Shown: positions 1 through 12,329, counted from the stretch's first letter. The stretch is DNA of 64,000 nt from Megaustenia siamemsis (GCA_032433765.1 JAVIAB010000059.1:54742603-54806602); one strand, 5' to 3'. The notes: generated by a model from the letters alone, not told the origin. Numbers and translations: made by a program.

Positions 1-111
1 CGCCGCATCTGGTAAAGGGGTTGGTGTTGTAAACTCAGTCAAATAAAAAAAAATGCCTTGTCAAGCAGGTAGTAATCGATCATTGTAGTTTTCTCATCGT
101 TAAAATAATCT

Positions 112-268
112 GTTATATAGTAATGGTTCATCAAAACAAATTTGTTATATAGTAATGGTTCATCAAAACAAATTTGTTATATAGTAATGGTTCATCAAAA
201 CAAATTTGTTATATAGTAATGGTTCATCAAAACAAATTTGTTATATAGTAATGGTTCATCAAAACAAA
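112..268. repeat. 32-bp minisatellite, about 5 copies
   Basis: A 32-bp unit beginning gttatatagtaatgg is repeated almost perfectly. It lies 3' of the terminal exon of the SRCR-ZP gene. I see nothing else in 1-626 except A-rich sequence. Confidence 0.95.
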
Positions 269-626
269 CATGACATTCCAAGTAGTACTCTATAAAATCA
301 AACAAATAGAGGGTGAATAAAGGGTTATAGCAACACTTGGAATAATATAGAAACAGCAGGGAAAAAAAAACAAATAAAAATAACTGAAAGCCTAAATATA
401 TTTCATGTTGTGTATTAGTGATTGCAAGATCGGCTATAACACATCGGTTATTTTTGTCCGGCTCACCTCTGAGTTTCCCCACCAAAAATAATAATTTTTT
501 TTAAAGAAATTATTTCAAACAAACTTACCCCCTTTTTTTCCAAGCCATGTCTTCTAATTTGTAGATTTTTTTAAAATGTCAACAGTGCTAGTCATTGTCT
601 GGTTAGTTGTATAGAGCTCAAACAAG

Positions 627-1174
627 TTATAACAACATAGAGGCAAGCATGCATAGAAGCACAGCAACACAACTCAACGGACGGCCATTAGCCTTGTTTT
701 CGTCATATCCTATCAGTTTGCTAGCCACGCCATCTTGCCCAAGTTCCAATGTTCGGTTCCTGTTATCGGGATCTTTATTTAACTCTTGCTGCTGTTCTTG
801 TTTGTCTGGCCCTTCAGAATATTTCACTGGCTTGATGTTTGGTTCTTTTGTTGTTGTGGATACAGGAGCTCTCACAGTTGTTGAGGTGACTTCTTCCTGA
901 GCTGCACTTTCTGAGGACTTTACTGATTGTTCATCACTTTGTTTAGAGGATTCTCGTAAAAGTTGCTCTAGTTTAAGTGTTGAAGATGGTGCAGAAGTTG
1001 TCGACGTCTGTTGGTCTCTCCCTGCTACCATGGCTTGCTGTTCAGCTGTTTGTTTGATAGTTGAAATTATAATCTTGCCAGTTGTAGTGGTTGTTGTCGT
1101 TTCATACGCCTGCTGGTCACCACTATTACTTTCTTGCAGTTTTGGGGAGTTTGCTCCCATAATCTTGGGTAAAC
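627..1174 (-). CDS. SRCR-ZP gene, terminal exon: Ser/Thr/Gln-rich tail and hydrophobic C-terminus
   Basis: This is the last coding exon of the minus-strand SRCR-ZP gene. It starts after a 3' splice site (tttaaccag, AG at 1175-1176) in phase 1, matching the donor of the exon at 2832-3097, and stops with TAA at 627-629. It encodes about 182 residues. These include a run of seven threonines, many Ser, Thr and Gln, and a hydrophobic end (SCVAVLLCMLASMLL) with nothing after it. The composition suggests an O-glycosylated stalk. A hydrophobic segment that ends the protein fits a GPI-anchor signal better than a transmembrane helix with a cytoplasmic tail, but that is inference. I saw no clear poly(A) signal just downstream. 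Confidence 0.8.
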
Positions 1175-1207
1175 CTGGTTAAAATATATAATTCGAGATT
1201 TGTAAAT

Positions 1208-1845
1208 AAAATCATGGACAATAGGATAACAGACAAGAAAATCAATGGAGTCTGTAGAAATGTACTTTTAAAGAAGAATGTTGTGAATACCATGGACAGC
1301 TAAGAAGAGTAATGGAAATGTACAGAAAGAGGCCAAAGCAAAAAGGGAGATAATTCCCAATATTAGGGGGAAAAAAATCAGCATTTTTTTGGCCATGTAA
1401 TGAGAAGGGAATTTTTGGGTCATGTTAAAAGAAACAACAGCCTACTAAAAGTAATATTGGAAGGGAAAATACAGGGTAATAGAGGCAGATACAGACCAAG
1501 ACTAGCATGGACGAGTAACATCAAAAGATGGACAAGACAGCCTATGGCAACCTGCACCAACAAAGAAAGAGACATAACTGAATGGCGCTCCATGGTAGCC
1601 AACCTTCGATGCGGAGACGGCACTCGATGCATGAATGAAATGAGAATGGAACAGCTGGACTATAATGTGACAACTGGGAAAATTAGGGGACGAAGAGATA
1701 GAGGGAAGCAAAGAGAAAAGAAAACGGACAGCTTAAGAGAATGGCTTGGCAGAAGGTCAACAACAGAAATGATAAATAACTGTTGCGATCGAAAGTTGTA
1801 GAGAGACATGATCACCTACACCAGCAGGCCCTGCACTTGATGATG
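1208..1845 (+). mobile_element. LINE family B 3' end, split by a nested LINE A
   Basis: This is the degraded 3' end of a non-LTR retrotransposon (family B here). The translation contains FGHVMRR-like, TTGKIEGRRDRGKQREK-like and SLREWLGRR-like blocks and ends in a tgatgatga tail. The element runs 1208-1411 and resumes at 1639-1845. The middle is a younger LINE A insertion. The frames are broken. Confidence 0.8.
1412..1638 (+). mobile_element. 5'-truncated LINE family A nested in LINE B
   Basis: This is the 3' end of a second non-LTR family (A here), with GHVKRNNSLLKVILEGK and EWRSMVANLRCGDGT blocks. It is flanked by a 13-bp target-site duplication with one mismatch: aatgagaagggaa at 1399-1411 and aatgagaatggaa at 1639-1651. 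The 5' truncation and duplication are typical of target-primed reverse transcription. Confidence 0.85.
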
Positions 1846-2139
1846 ATGACGAAATAAAATCACACTGTAAAGACATTCTCGATTAAATATAACTGCTCTA
1901 GTCCGTTTCAAAATAGTTAGCCGCTATTTAATAATTAATATCTCTGTAACCACTTGATGGGAATTGTTCAAATTTTACACATAACATAATAATCTCAATG
2001 TTGTTCCTAATTAAAAACGAATGTTTTTAAATTTTCGTTATTTACTGTATATAAATTGACTACCTCCTAGACAAACCATTATTTTATATGGTTTCTATCT
2101 ATCTAAAACCATAGTCGTAACTACTTTGTACAATCATGA

Positions 2140-2385
2140 ATGGCCACAACAAGCATCATTGTTTGTCCATGTCATGAGAAGAGAACAGCTGGAATATATT
2201 GTAACAACTGGAAAAATTGAGGGGCGAAGAAATAGAGGGAAGCAAAGAGAGAAAATACCAGACAGCTTAAGAGAATGACTTGGCAGAAGGTCAACAACAG
2301 AAATGATAAAGAACTGTCGAGATAGAAAGTTGTGGAGAGACATGATCACCTACGCCAGTAGGCCTGGTACTTGATGATGATTCTA
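2140..2385 (+). mobile_element. LINE family B 3' fragment
   Basis: The sequence matches the last 240 bp of the LINE B at 1639-1845, from the MRREQLEYIVTTGK block to the tgatgatga tail. It carries in-frame stops and is a dead fragment. The 1846-2139 interval before it is AT-rich with no feature I can support. Confidence 0.8.
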
Positions 2386-2504
2386 CTTCTAATTTTTGTA
2401 GAGCATCTGCCATCCCAATCGTGATATTGTAAGCAAAAATACAAGCTAAATGTACACGATATTAATAGTTTTGGTTTCATGAACTATTGAAACTTTCTAC
2501 GCCA

Positions 2505-2720
2505 TTTGTCTATCTACTGTCCTTTCAAGCCGAAGATCCACAATCTTAAAAACATAAACATTACGTGCCAAAATGGCACAATTTGCTGAAATCACTGCTT
2601 CTAAAAATCTGTGGCTGTTTCCTTAAAAATACTTTTTTACAATGACAGCTTGTCAAGCCATCGATCAACCTCCTTAGTCACTATTCTTTACTTCTCATAA
2701 GACTCCGGTAACACACGGGT
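2505..2720 (-). mobile_element. R4 SINE-like repeat, reverse copy
   Basis: Read on the minus strand this matches the repeats at 21006-21270 and 28921-29186, including the core gactaaggaggttgatcga and the end tcgaaaggacaatagat. The copy at 28921-29186 has a target-site duplication, so the family is mobile. Confidence 0.7.
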
Positions 2721-2831
2721 AATGCCATTATCGTTTATATATATATATATATAATATTTATTTGAATTATTTACTACAGTAATGTGACATTTTTGAGTTC
2801 TTCAATCTGACTGGTCTAATGAAGAAATTAC

Positions 2832-3097
2832 CTGGATCGTTTGGATTGTACAGGAGTATAGAAGCGGTATCGACACTGCTTGAGCTGAATTCATTAGCTC
2901 GTCTTTTCTTTCTGCGCCCAGAGAGAGGCTTGTTGCATGCACGATCACATTCGGGGGTCGTAGCTTCCAGGGTGCAAACGTTCACGGAACACCGGATGTA
3001 GACCATGCTGTAACCAGAAAACATGAAAGCCCTGAACTGGAAGCCCTCCCTACGGTTGTCCAGCGAGTACATGGTTAGTGTGGACTCCACGGGGCAC
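2832..3097 (-). CDS. SRCR-ZP gene, exon with end of ZP-C and furin-like site
   Basis: This internal exon starts after ttgtttccag in phase 2 and ends at CCAG|GTAATT in phase 1; both phases match its neighbours. It encodes the last part of the ZP-C module: the run GFQFRAFMFSG, then Cys in IRCSVNVC and PECDRAC, which is the usual closing cysteine pattern of a ZP domain. It is followed by SGRRKKRR, a strong furin-type cleavage site. ZP precursors are normally cut at such a site to let the ZP module polymerise, so the segment after it would be removed or act as the membrane-proximal part. The exon is 266 bp and intact. Confidence 0.9.
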
Positions 3098-3451
3098 CTG
3101 GAAACAATATCAACCATCTTTATCATAATTCAATGTATCGTGATGGGATCAATTTCTTGTTTTTTTTTTCCATGGGAGTGAAGTTAAAACTCTCACAGTT
3201 CGTGACAACTGCGCTGGGCATGTTGCCTTTAATCTCAATCTCTACAGACTACCCGGCAGACTACACACACGAGAAGAGTCCGTAATAAATAGCTTTATTT
3301 TAAAAATGAATGCCATGTTTGTCAAGGAAAATAATAACTAAAAGAAAAAAAATGCTGTTGCAGACTAATTATGAATTTCAAATAAAGATCACGTAGTACA
3401 TTTCTATTTTCTTGACTTGGCTAATAATTATCATCAGGGTACAAGTGAGTA

Positions 3452-3674
3452 AAAAAAAGTAAAGTAAAGAGCCCCTGTCACGCCAAGTGGCGTATAAGGA
3501 ATATGGGGTTAGTGATCATACAATTTATAGACCTTCAGCACATGATTTTTGGGGTAATGTGGTCGGTATTACGCCCGTGCCGCTTTACTTTCCCGGAAAA
3601 AATTCCGGTACCCATTTAAGGCTGGGTGAACCGGAAGCCATCGGTTGGGATCGAACCCTACCTAATGTCCTTTG
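3452..3674 (-). mobile_element. tRNA-derived SINE (family S1) with 13-bp target-site duplication
   Basis: This reverse-oriented SINE is flanked by a perfect 13-bp duplication, gtacaagtgagta at 3439-3451 and 3675-3687. The box B of the tRNA head is present (ggttcgatccc on the minus strand) but the copy ends before box A, so it is 5'-truncated. Confidence 0.92.
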
Positions 3675-3749
3675 GTACAAGTGAGTACCCTGTTAAAATT
3701 ATTTTTTTAAATTTACAAATAAAGATTTAATACAGAAATGTATGCGCCC

Positions 3750-3875
3750 GTACGCAGTAGAGGCCCGGAAAGAGAGTAAAGAATTATAACTCTGTTCCCT
3801 ACCAGGCATGTCCGTAAGAGGCGACTAAGGAGTGTTGGGCATGGGACTGGCTATCCTGTATTGTAAAAAAAAAAT
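3750..3875 (+). repeat. diverged R4-like repeat
   Basis: It shares the block ccaggcatgtc(c)gtaagaggcgactaagg with R4 at 21006-21270, but the ends are too diverged to place. Confidence 0.5.
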
Positions 3876-3954
3876 AAGCGGCAAAAACTTCATAAACATG
3901 GACAAGTTAAAGAAACGTAAAAAGAAGTAAATCCGCATCTAGGAAAGATAAGGG

Positions 3955-4081
3955 CTCTCTGTCTAAGAGATATATGATTCTTAGAGAAGATAGATGGAAG
4001 CAGAGATGAAGATGTTAGGGGAAGACATAGAATGATTTTAAAAGAATAGCTAGAATCTGAACAGCTTGGAAAGTGCTTGTT
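3955..4081 (+). mobile_element. LINE family D 3' end
   Basis: This matches the tail of the LINE D copy at 23280-23435 (the agaagatagatggaagcagagatgaagatg segment in both). It runs directly into a minisatellite built from the element's own terminal bases. Confidence 0.75.
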
Positions 4082-4300
4082 GAAGACCTATGCTCCACAT
4101 GGAGTTGAAAGTGTTTGTTGAAGACCTATGCTCCACATGGAGTTGAAAGTGTTTGTTGAAGACCTATGCTCCACATGGAGTTGAAAGTGTTTGTTGAAGA
4201 CCTATGCTCCACATGGAGTTGAAAGTGTTTGTTGAAGACCTATGCTCCACATGGAGTTGAAAGTGTTTGTTGAAGACCTATGCTCCACAGGGAGATAAAG
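4082..4300. repeat. 38-bp minisatellite derived from a LINE D 3' end
   Basis: About 5.6 copies of a 38-bp unit containing gaagacctatgctccacat. The single-copy form of this unit is the extreme 3' end of LINE D elsewhere in the window (23403-23435, and reversed at 42355-42390), so the array grew from the retrotransposon tail. Confidence 0.92.
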
Positions 4301-4440
4301 GGTAGAAGAAGAAATAAATATCTGTGAATGTTTTCGCGTATAAATTGTAGGAATCGCAATAAATGTTGTGGTTTCGGTGGTCTAGAGGTCAGATATTGGC
4401 TTCAGGACAAGAAGATCCCATATTTGAATCTCTTTGGTGG

Positions 4441-5545
4441 AATTTCTCTCCTTGAACCAGTGGCTTCTTCGTGGTTTTACTCTCCTTGAACCTGTCGCTT
4501 CTTCGTGGTTTTACTCTCATTGAACCTGTCGCTTCTTCGTGGTTTTACTCTCATTGAACCTGTCGCTTCTTCGTGGTTTTACTCTCATTGAACCTGTCGC
4601 TTCTTCGTGGTTTTACTCTCATTGAACCAGTGGCTTCTTCGTGGTTTTACTCTCATTAAACCAGTGGCTTCTTCGTGGTTTTACTCTCATTGAACCAGTG
4701 GCTTCTTCGTGGTTTTACTCTCATTGAACCTGTCGCTTCTTCGTGGTTTTACTCTCATTGAACCAGTGGCTTCTTCATGGTTTTACTCTCATTAAACCAG
4801 TGGCTTCTTCGTGGTTTTACTCTCATTGAACCAGTGGCTTCTTCGTGGTTTTACTCTCATTGAACCTGTTGCTTCTTCGTGGTTTTACTCTCATTGAACC
4901 AGTGGCTTCTTCGTGGTTTTAGTCTCATTGAACCTGTCGCTTCTTCGTGGTTTTACTCTCATTGAACCAGTGGCTTCTTCGTGGTTTTACTCTCATTGAA
5001 CCTGTCGCTTCTTCGTGGTTTTACTCTCATTGAACCAGTGGCTTCTTCGTGGCTTTACTCTCATTGAACCTGTCGCTTCTTCGTGGCGTTACTCTCATTG
5101 AACCAGTGGCTTCTTCGTGGTTTTACTCTCATTGAACCAGTGGTTTCTTCGTGGCTTTACTCTCCTTGAACCAGTGGCCTCTTCGTGGCTTTACTCTTAT
5201 TGAACCAGTGGCTTCTTCGTGGCTTTACTCTCCTTGAACCAGTGACTTCTTCGTGGCTTTACTCTACTTGAACCTGTCGCTTCTTCGTGGCTTTACTCTG
5301 CTTGAACCTGTCGCTTCTTCGTGGCTTTACTCTACTTGAACCTGTGACTTCTTCGTGGCTTTACTCTGCTTGAACCTGTCGCTTCTTCGTGGCTTTACTC
5401 TCCTTGAACCAGTGGCTTCTTCGTGGCTTTACTCTCCTTGAACCAGTGGCTTCTTTGTGGCTTTACCTTCCTTGAACCAGTGGCTTCTTCGTGGCTTTAC
5501 TCTCCTTGAACCAGTGGCTTCTTCGTGGCTTTACTCTGCTTCAGT
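4441..5545. repeat. 34-bp minisatellite, about 32 copies
   Basis: The unit cttcttcgtggttttactct + cattgaaccagtgg is repeated for 1.1 kb. Two alternating variants (accagtggc / acctgtcgc) and a later gtggcttt form are grouped along the array, as expected from local unit duplication. No coding content. Confidence 0.95.
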
Positions 5546-6490
5546 CTATGTGTATTGAAGGTCGATGTCTAGTTATAGTGAATAACGGTGAAAAGGACTT
5601 CCGTTTCCAAGATGGCGGAACTAAGTCACGTTCTCTATATCGCTGCAGAAATTGCTTTGGAATCTGATCAATTTCGGCTTTCCGTTACAATTTTCTGCAT
5701 TCCAGTCGAAATGATGTTCTACTTGTCATATCTGCGCCAATGAATTGGTGTTGCACGCACGACAATACTCCGTTTTGACAAATCAAGTGTTTTGAATGCG
5801 CCTTCCACTGTCTAATGTTGATCTGCGTTTTATGTCACACTGAGTGCTGTTCAATGATCGTTGATGGAGATGTTTGCCGCAGGTTAGTTACAATTTCCAG
5901 CGCATTAATGTGGTGGGCTCCGTCATGTCAGCTGAAGTTTTATCTCTTTGGGAAATTTACACCATGTTTCATTCGTTGTAGACTGCATTCACTAGAGTGA
6001 TCATGAATCCATGGGCGCAGCCATTTTGTGCGTGCTACGTCATCATAAAGGCTCATCGTGTGTCCCAAGACCGACCATGCGCTAATCTTGCGATCTGTTG
6101 TTTGGTGTGCAACGGGGATAATCTGACGACGAACTGTGTTTTGTATGTTCGGAGTTGGAGTCAAACACGATGTCCTAACATCATCAACAGGTATTCACGC
6201 ACATTTCAGTCCGAACAAAAGCCCACAGGTTTATAGGGGTTTTGTCAGAGGTTAAAAGGTGGTGAACGCAAGCAAACAACCAAATATAATCTGAGTGAAT
6301 AAAGAATATCTCACACTAAAATATTGATATGTTTACTGCTGAGAGTGAAATTAGCCATGAGAGCAACTGTTATTGTCTAGTAAAGTTCACGGAGATAATA
6401 ACATACAGAATAATGTACAGTCAGCACACTTAATACAAAGAGAAATGTTGAAGAATAGAGTCCAGAAGTTTGAGTTAAGAACTGATGTGG
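5546..6490. other. intronic interval without recognised gene
   Basis: Only short open frames occur here. No domain, splice-bounded exon or tRNA head was found. One stretch (about 6140-6190) weakly resembles 19668-19710. Confidence 0.6.
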
Positions 6491-6495
6491 ATCAA

Positions 6496-7016
6496 GAGAT
6501 CGTTCAGTACTGTAAGTGTGAACTAAGAGATCATTCATTACTTTAAGTGTGAACTAAGAGATCATTCATTACTTTAAGTGTGAACTAAGAGATCATTCAT
6601 TACTTTAAGTGTGAACTAAGATAAGAGATGGTTCATTACTTTAAGTGTGAACTAAGATAAGAGATCGTTCATTACTTTAAGTGTGAACTAAGAGATCATT
6701 CATTACTTTAAGTGTGAACTAAGATAAGAGATGGTTCATTACTTTAAGTGTGAACTAAGATAAGAGATGGTTCATTACTTTAAGCGTGAACTAAGATAAG
6801 AGATGGTTCATTACTTTAAGTGTGAACTAAGATAAGAGATGGTTCATTACTTTAAGTGTGAACTAAGATAAGAGATGGTTCATTACTTTAAGTGTGAACT
6901 AAGATAAGAGATCGTTCATTACTTTAAGTGTGAACTAAGATAAGAGATCATTCATTACTTTAAGTGTGAACTAAGATAAGAGATCAATCATTACTTTAAG
7001 TGTGAACTAAGAGATT
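6496..7016. repeat. 31/36-bp minisatellite, about 15 copies
   Basis: The unit is aagagatcattcattacttt + aagtgtgaact. A 36-bp form carries an extra ataag and is interspersed with the 31-bp form. Confidence 0.93.
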
Positions 7017-8650
7017 GAATGGAGTTGACGAGTGAGGCATGCAGGAAAAAGTCAACTTGGGAAATCGCAGGAGAGTTAGCTCGTTTATTAGAACCAGGAA
7101 AAGGGAAAGGGGGGGGCAGATTTGAAATTAAATGAGAGCCGACCACCTAGTAAAATTTAACCATCCAGAATACACCATAGATAGCCAGACTAGAAACAGG
7201 AGATATTATTTGTAGGACTTAGTTGATTACAAAGAGAAACAATAATGATTGTATGAAATTCTTGCGTCCACCATGGACTGTGAAGGGGCTTATGTAGTCG
7301 CATTAGATATCTGAATAAAAATGACTGGTAATTGTTATGAGAGAGAAGTGATCCTGAACTATGGTTTGTGGTTGTAGTTTGGAATATTTTTTTTTTTTTT
7401 ACCATGCGTGACATTGTTTAAAACATGACAGATGCTGAGTCAAGATGGATAGATTCATTATTTGAAATCAGGAGTTTGACTTCTATTATTCAAATATATC
7501 GTTTGTGGTGATGTGATGTCCTGTACCTGTGATAACTACTTGACAAGAAATCACAAGGGAGGGTAACATCAACTATAAGAGGGGGTACGGTTGAATCTTT
7601 GGTCAAATGACAGTTACCATGCCCTTGATAGGCAGCCAGTTCGAGCATGTTTGTCCTAAATACACCAGAGTGTTTTAGGAGAGGGTGTAGTAATCATTGT
7701 CAAAATCATGTGAAAATGAGTACCTTCTAGTCTACTTCGAGCCGTGAGCATCCATCTCCGTCAACACCACAAACCCTCTTACTATCATCGTTACATCACT
7801 GGCAGATGCTGGGACTAATGGGCACTGTGGATGTGAAACATTTTCCATTCCGGGCCACAGGGGAATGAACAACCACATTTAGTTGCTTCCACCTGAGTCG
7901 TGGCTCACAACATATGCACTGTAATATGTTACAGTTAATTGAGGTTCATGAGAAAGGCCAGTGCTTATCATCGCTCTCTTTTCTTACTTTTCTCCAACTC
8001 AGTGAGTCAGGTACCCATTTCTTTTTCAACTAAATTTAATGAATTCATGTACCTTAGTATTTGCATTTTTAAAAAAAGGAAGAGGCTGAAAACATGGACA
8101 CCTTAAGGTGTATGTGGTATATGATAATATTGACCTTATTCTTCAATAACCAACATTTTCTCCAACTCAATGAGTCAGGTACCCATTCCTTCTTCAACTA
8201 AGTTGAGTGGAAGTGTCGAGCAGTTTTCGTCTATTCTCTCTCTCGCAAAACCAGAGTCTGCGAACTGGTGTAGGTAAAAGCGTTACTGACACAATGAAGA
8301 ATAAAAGTCTCAAGGTAAGTACTCCGATTGAACCCCACTTTTTTTTAACTAATCTGATTTAACAAATTGTGTGTATGCTTCAGAGCCAATGAAAATATAC
8401 TCTTGTATTCATATCTAAATATTTCCTAACTGAGAAACCCCATTTTAACTTCTTGCCACCGAGCTCAGACCCATCAATATCATTGACAATATTGTCAGCT
8501 TCTGAATTGTGAGTACATTTTAATATATTTACGGTATTTATATTATTTTGTTGGTTCTGTCGGGTCTTTCGGGGCTTTGATAGAGTTGACGAAGTCATGA
8601 TACTCTTTGAGATATAATTAAATATTGGTGCTGTCTTTGTTACACATTTA
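7017..8650. other. intronic interval without recognised gene
   Basis: No supported gene. A segment with ctccaactcagtgagtcagg at about 7990-8040 is repeated at about 8157-8210. Confidence 0.6.
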
Positions 8651-8689
8651 ATTCAACAACGATGTTAGTTTTTGTTCATCACCAGAACA

Positions 8690-11117
8690 TGATGACAGCT
8701 TTTGTACATAATTAAACAACAATATCAACTTTTGTACACAATTAAACAACAATATCAACTTTTGTACATTATTAAACAACAATATCAACTATTGTACATA
8801 ATTAAACAACAATATCAGCTTGTGTACATAATTAAACAACAATATCAGCTTTTGTACACAATTAAACAAAAATATCAACTTTTGTACACAATTAAACAAC
8901 AATATCAACTTTTGTACACAATTAAACAACGATTACAGATTTTGTACATAATTAAACAATAATGACAGCTTTGGTACATAATTAAACAATGATGACAGCT
9001 TTTGTACATAGTTAAACAATCATGACAGCTTTTGTACATAATTAAACAATAATGACAGCTTTTGTACATAATTAAACAATGTGACAGCTTTTGTACATAA
9101 TTAAACAATAATGACAGCTTTTGTACATAATTAAACAATGATGACAGCTTTTGTACACAATTAAACAATAATATCAGCTTTTGTACACAATATCAGCTTG
9201 TGTACATAATTAAACAAAAATATCAACTTTTGTACACAATGAAAGAACAATATCAGCTTTTGTACACAATTAAACACAATATCAGCTTTTGTACATAATT
9301 AAACAAAAATATCAACTTTTGTACACAATTAAACAACACTATCAGCTTTTGTACACAATTAAACAACAATATCAGCTTTTGTACACAATTAAACAACGAT
9401 TACAGATTTTGTACATAATGAAACAATAATGACAGCTTTTGTACATAATTAAACAATAATGACAGCTTTGGTACATAATTAAACAATGATGACAGCTTTT
9501 GTATATAGTTAAACAATAATGACAGCTTTTGAACATAATTAAACAATAATGACAGCTTTTGTACACAATTAAACAAAAAAACCAGCTTTTGTACACAATT
9601 AAACAACGATTACAGATTTTGTACATAATGAAACAATAATGATAGCTTTTGTACATAATTAAACAATAATGACAGCTTTGGTACATAATTAAACAATTAT
9701 GACAGCTTTTGTACATAATTAAACAACGGTGACAGTTTTTGTACATAATTAAACAACTGTGACAGCTTTTGTACATAACTAAACAACGGTGACATCTTTT
9801 GTACATAATTAAACAACGGTGACAGCTTTTGTACATAATTAAACAACGGTGACAGCGTTTATACATAAATAAACAACTGTGACAGCTTTTGTACATAATT
9901 AAACAATAATGACAGCTTTTGTACATAATTAAACAATAATGACAACTTTTGTACATAATTAGACAATAATGACAGCTTTTGTACATAATTAAACAATGAT
10001 GACAGCTTTTGTACATAATTAAACAATAATGACAGCTTTTGTACATAATTAAACAATGATGACAGCTTGTGTACACAATAAAACAACAATATCAGCTTTT
10101 GTACACAATTAAACACAATATCAGCTTGTGTACATAATTAAACAACAATATCAACTTTTGTACACAATTAAACAACAATATCAACTTTTGTACACAATTA
10201 AACACAATATCAGCTTTTGTACACAATTAAACAACAATATCAGCTTTTGTACACAATTAAACAAAAAAACCAGCTTTTGTACACAATTAAACAACGATTA
10301 CAGATTTTGTACATAATGAAACAATAATGATAGCTTTTGTACATAATTAAACAATAATGACAGCTTTGGTACATAATTAAACAATTATGACAGCTTTTGT
10401 ACATAATTAAACAATAATGACAGCTTTTGTACATAATTAAACAATAATGACAGCTTTTGTACATAATTAAACAACAGTGACAGCTTTTGTACATAAATAA
10501 ACAATGATGACAGCTTTTGTACATAATTAAACAACTGTGACATTTTTTATACATAATTAAACAACTGTGACAGCTTTTGTACATAATTAAACAACGGTGA
10601 CAGCTTTTGTACATAATTAAACAACGGTGACAGCTTTTGTACATAATTAAACAACGGTGACAGCTTTTGTACATAATTAAACAACGGTGACAGCTTGTGT
10701 ACATAATTAAACAACTGTGACAGCTTTTGTACATAATTAAACATCTGTGACAACTTTTGTACATGATTAAACAATATTGACAGCTTTTGCACATAATTAA
10801 ACAACTGTGACAGCTTTTGTACATAATTAAACAACGGTGACAGCTTTTGCACATAATTAAACAACTGTGACAGCTTTTGTACACAATTAAACAACGGTGA
10901 CAGCTTTTGTACATAATTAAACAATGGTGACAGCTTTTGTACATAATTAAACAATATTAACAGTTTTTGTACCTAATTAAACAGCGTTTCAACATAATTA
11001 AACAACGATGACAGCTTTTGTACATAATTAAACAGCGATGACAGCTTTGTACATAATTAAACAAAGATGACAGCTTTTGTACATAATTAAACAAAGATGA
11101 CAGCTTTTGTACATAAT
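8690..11117. repeat. 30-bp minisatellite, about 80 copies, 2.4 kb
   Basis: The unit is cagcttttgtacataattaa + acaataatga. Two subtypes (aatatca and ggtgaca cores) and local multi-unit duplications are visible. Long frames stay open in several registers only because the period is a multiple of three; they are not genes. The array ends about 23 bp from the 5' splice site of the exon at 11141-11352. Confidence 0.96.
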
Positions 11118-11140
11118 GGAAGAATGATTTAGGAACTTAC

Positions 11141-11352
11141 TTATCCTGGATCAGCTTTAGCACTGGTGTGTAGGCGCTATACGGCATGACGGGGTAGGCG
11201 TCGCAGTCGGTGATAACCACCTTGGTCCGGTTATCGTAATTTTTTATAGTCACCGCCCCTGCCAACCACTGGCCCACCTCCAGCATGAACACACTCCCCA
11301 CTGGAGTACAAGGGATGGTAAAGCTACAGTTGGTGTACAAGTCCAGAGACAG
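11141..11352 (-). CDS. SRCR-ZP gene, exon with first part of ZP-C
   Basis: This 212-bp exon lies between a 3' splice site (ctattgtag) and a strong donor (AA|GTAAGT), phases 0 and 2, both matching neighbouring exons. It encodes YTNCSFTIPC, a segment with VGQWLAGAV, the TDCDAYPVMPYS block and a Tyr/Leu-rich end. Cys-X(5)-Cys followed by a Cys before a Pro-containing turn is what the middle of a ZP-C module looks like. It has two N-glycosylation sequons (NCS, NRT). The donor lies next to the 2.4-kb minisatellite. Confidence 0.9.
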
Positions 11353-12183
11353 CTACAATAGATACAGGAATTTGACTTTATATTTAAAAGAAAAATAACG
11401 TATAAAGTCGTAATGCCGACTTTAATGGTCGTTAAGGAGACATGAAGATGAATGACCTTTATCAGCTAGCACGACACATGATAATGATGATGTGGTCTAC
11501 CTTTGTTACGATTTTATTTCTTTTAGTTAATTTATTTATTAAAAAAAAAAAAAATTACCGATCTACTGAAAGCATCACTACTGTAGTTCCAAGCTGTGAC
11601 AATACTGATTTCATCACCGTCATCATCGTCATCTTCTTTTTGTCTACGTGACCTCTTCTCCTCCTCCTTCGTCTTCTCCTACTATTCCTTCTTCAGCCTT
11701 GGGCATAGATCGATAACACATTTCATATTCGACTTGTATTTGAATAGTTGTCTTAAGTTATAAACTTTCAGAGGAATTAAAACAGCAATTCTTTTCTTTT
11801 TTTTTTAAATTCATATAGCAATAACGTCATTCTACGGTTATGCTTGCTTATTGAGTTATTGAGTTATTAGCGGGTCATCATCATAGCACTCCGAACATAA
11901 ATATAATTATATTTATAGACTTATTTAAAATTATCCAGGACACGTATGTAAATGGTAATGTTAAATTAATATAAAATTAAGGAAAACGCAGACAATAAAC
12001 TGCTAATTATTTTGATTCTTCTCTGTTTCTATCTGTTTAATAATTATAACTTCTCCACACAGTTGAGCAATTATGGATTTTAATTCGTTTGCTGTGATGC
12101 CGAGGCCTTCCATAACCAATAACCAATAACTTCTCCACACAAGAGGTATAATCTCAATAATGACTGCCATAGAATATAATCAC
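11353..12183. other. intron, no recognised gene
   Basis: AT-rich intron with A- and T-runs. The last stretch (about 12060-12130) is a partial copy of dispersed repeat R3 (the ttttaattcgtttgc block). Confidence 0.6.
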
Positions 12184-12289
12184 CGTATAGTTGTACTGCT
12201 GATTTATCGTCATGTTTGGAGCTAGTGTGTATGGCTGCACTCTGTTTATCACTTGATAAGCCTTCGGAACAGAGCAAACCAAGTCATAT
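12184..12289 (-). CDS. SRCR-ZP gene, exon spanning ZP-N/ZP-C
   Basis: This 106-bp exon starts after tttctgcag in phase 2 and is predicted to end at ACG|GTGATT in phase 0, joining cleanly to the exon at 11141-11352. It contributes DLVCSVPKAYQ, whose Cys is the fourth ZP-N cysteine, then a linker with two sequons (NMT, NYT). The donor is weaker than the others in the gene. Reading through it reaches a stop within about ten codons, so splicing is required for a complete ZP domain. Confidence 0.8.
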
Positions 12290-12329
12290 CTGCAGAAAAC
12301 GTATTTACATATAATTTAATTGAATATAA

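Noticed and set aside
5815..6236. Overlapping small frames between minisatellites
   Set aside because: Short, on both strands, no domain, no phase-compatible splice borders.
8702..10954. Long open frames with repeated peptides (for example MYKSCHYCLI-type) across the 30-bp array
   Set aside because: The period is a multiple of three, so several frames on both strands stay open. The products are pure repeats with no flanking gene structure.
8690..11117. CRISPR-like array of short units
   Set aside because: Units are directly tandem without unique spacers, in an animal intron. This is a minisatellite.
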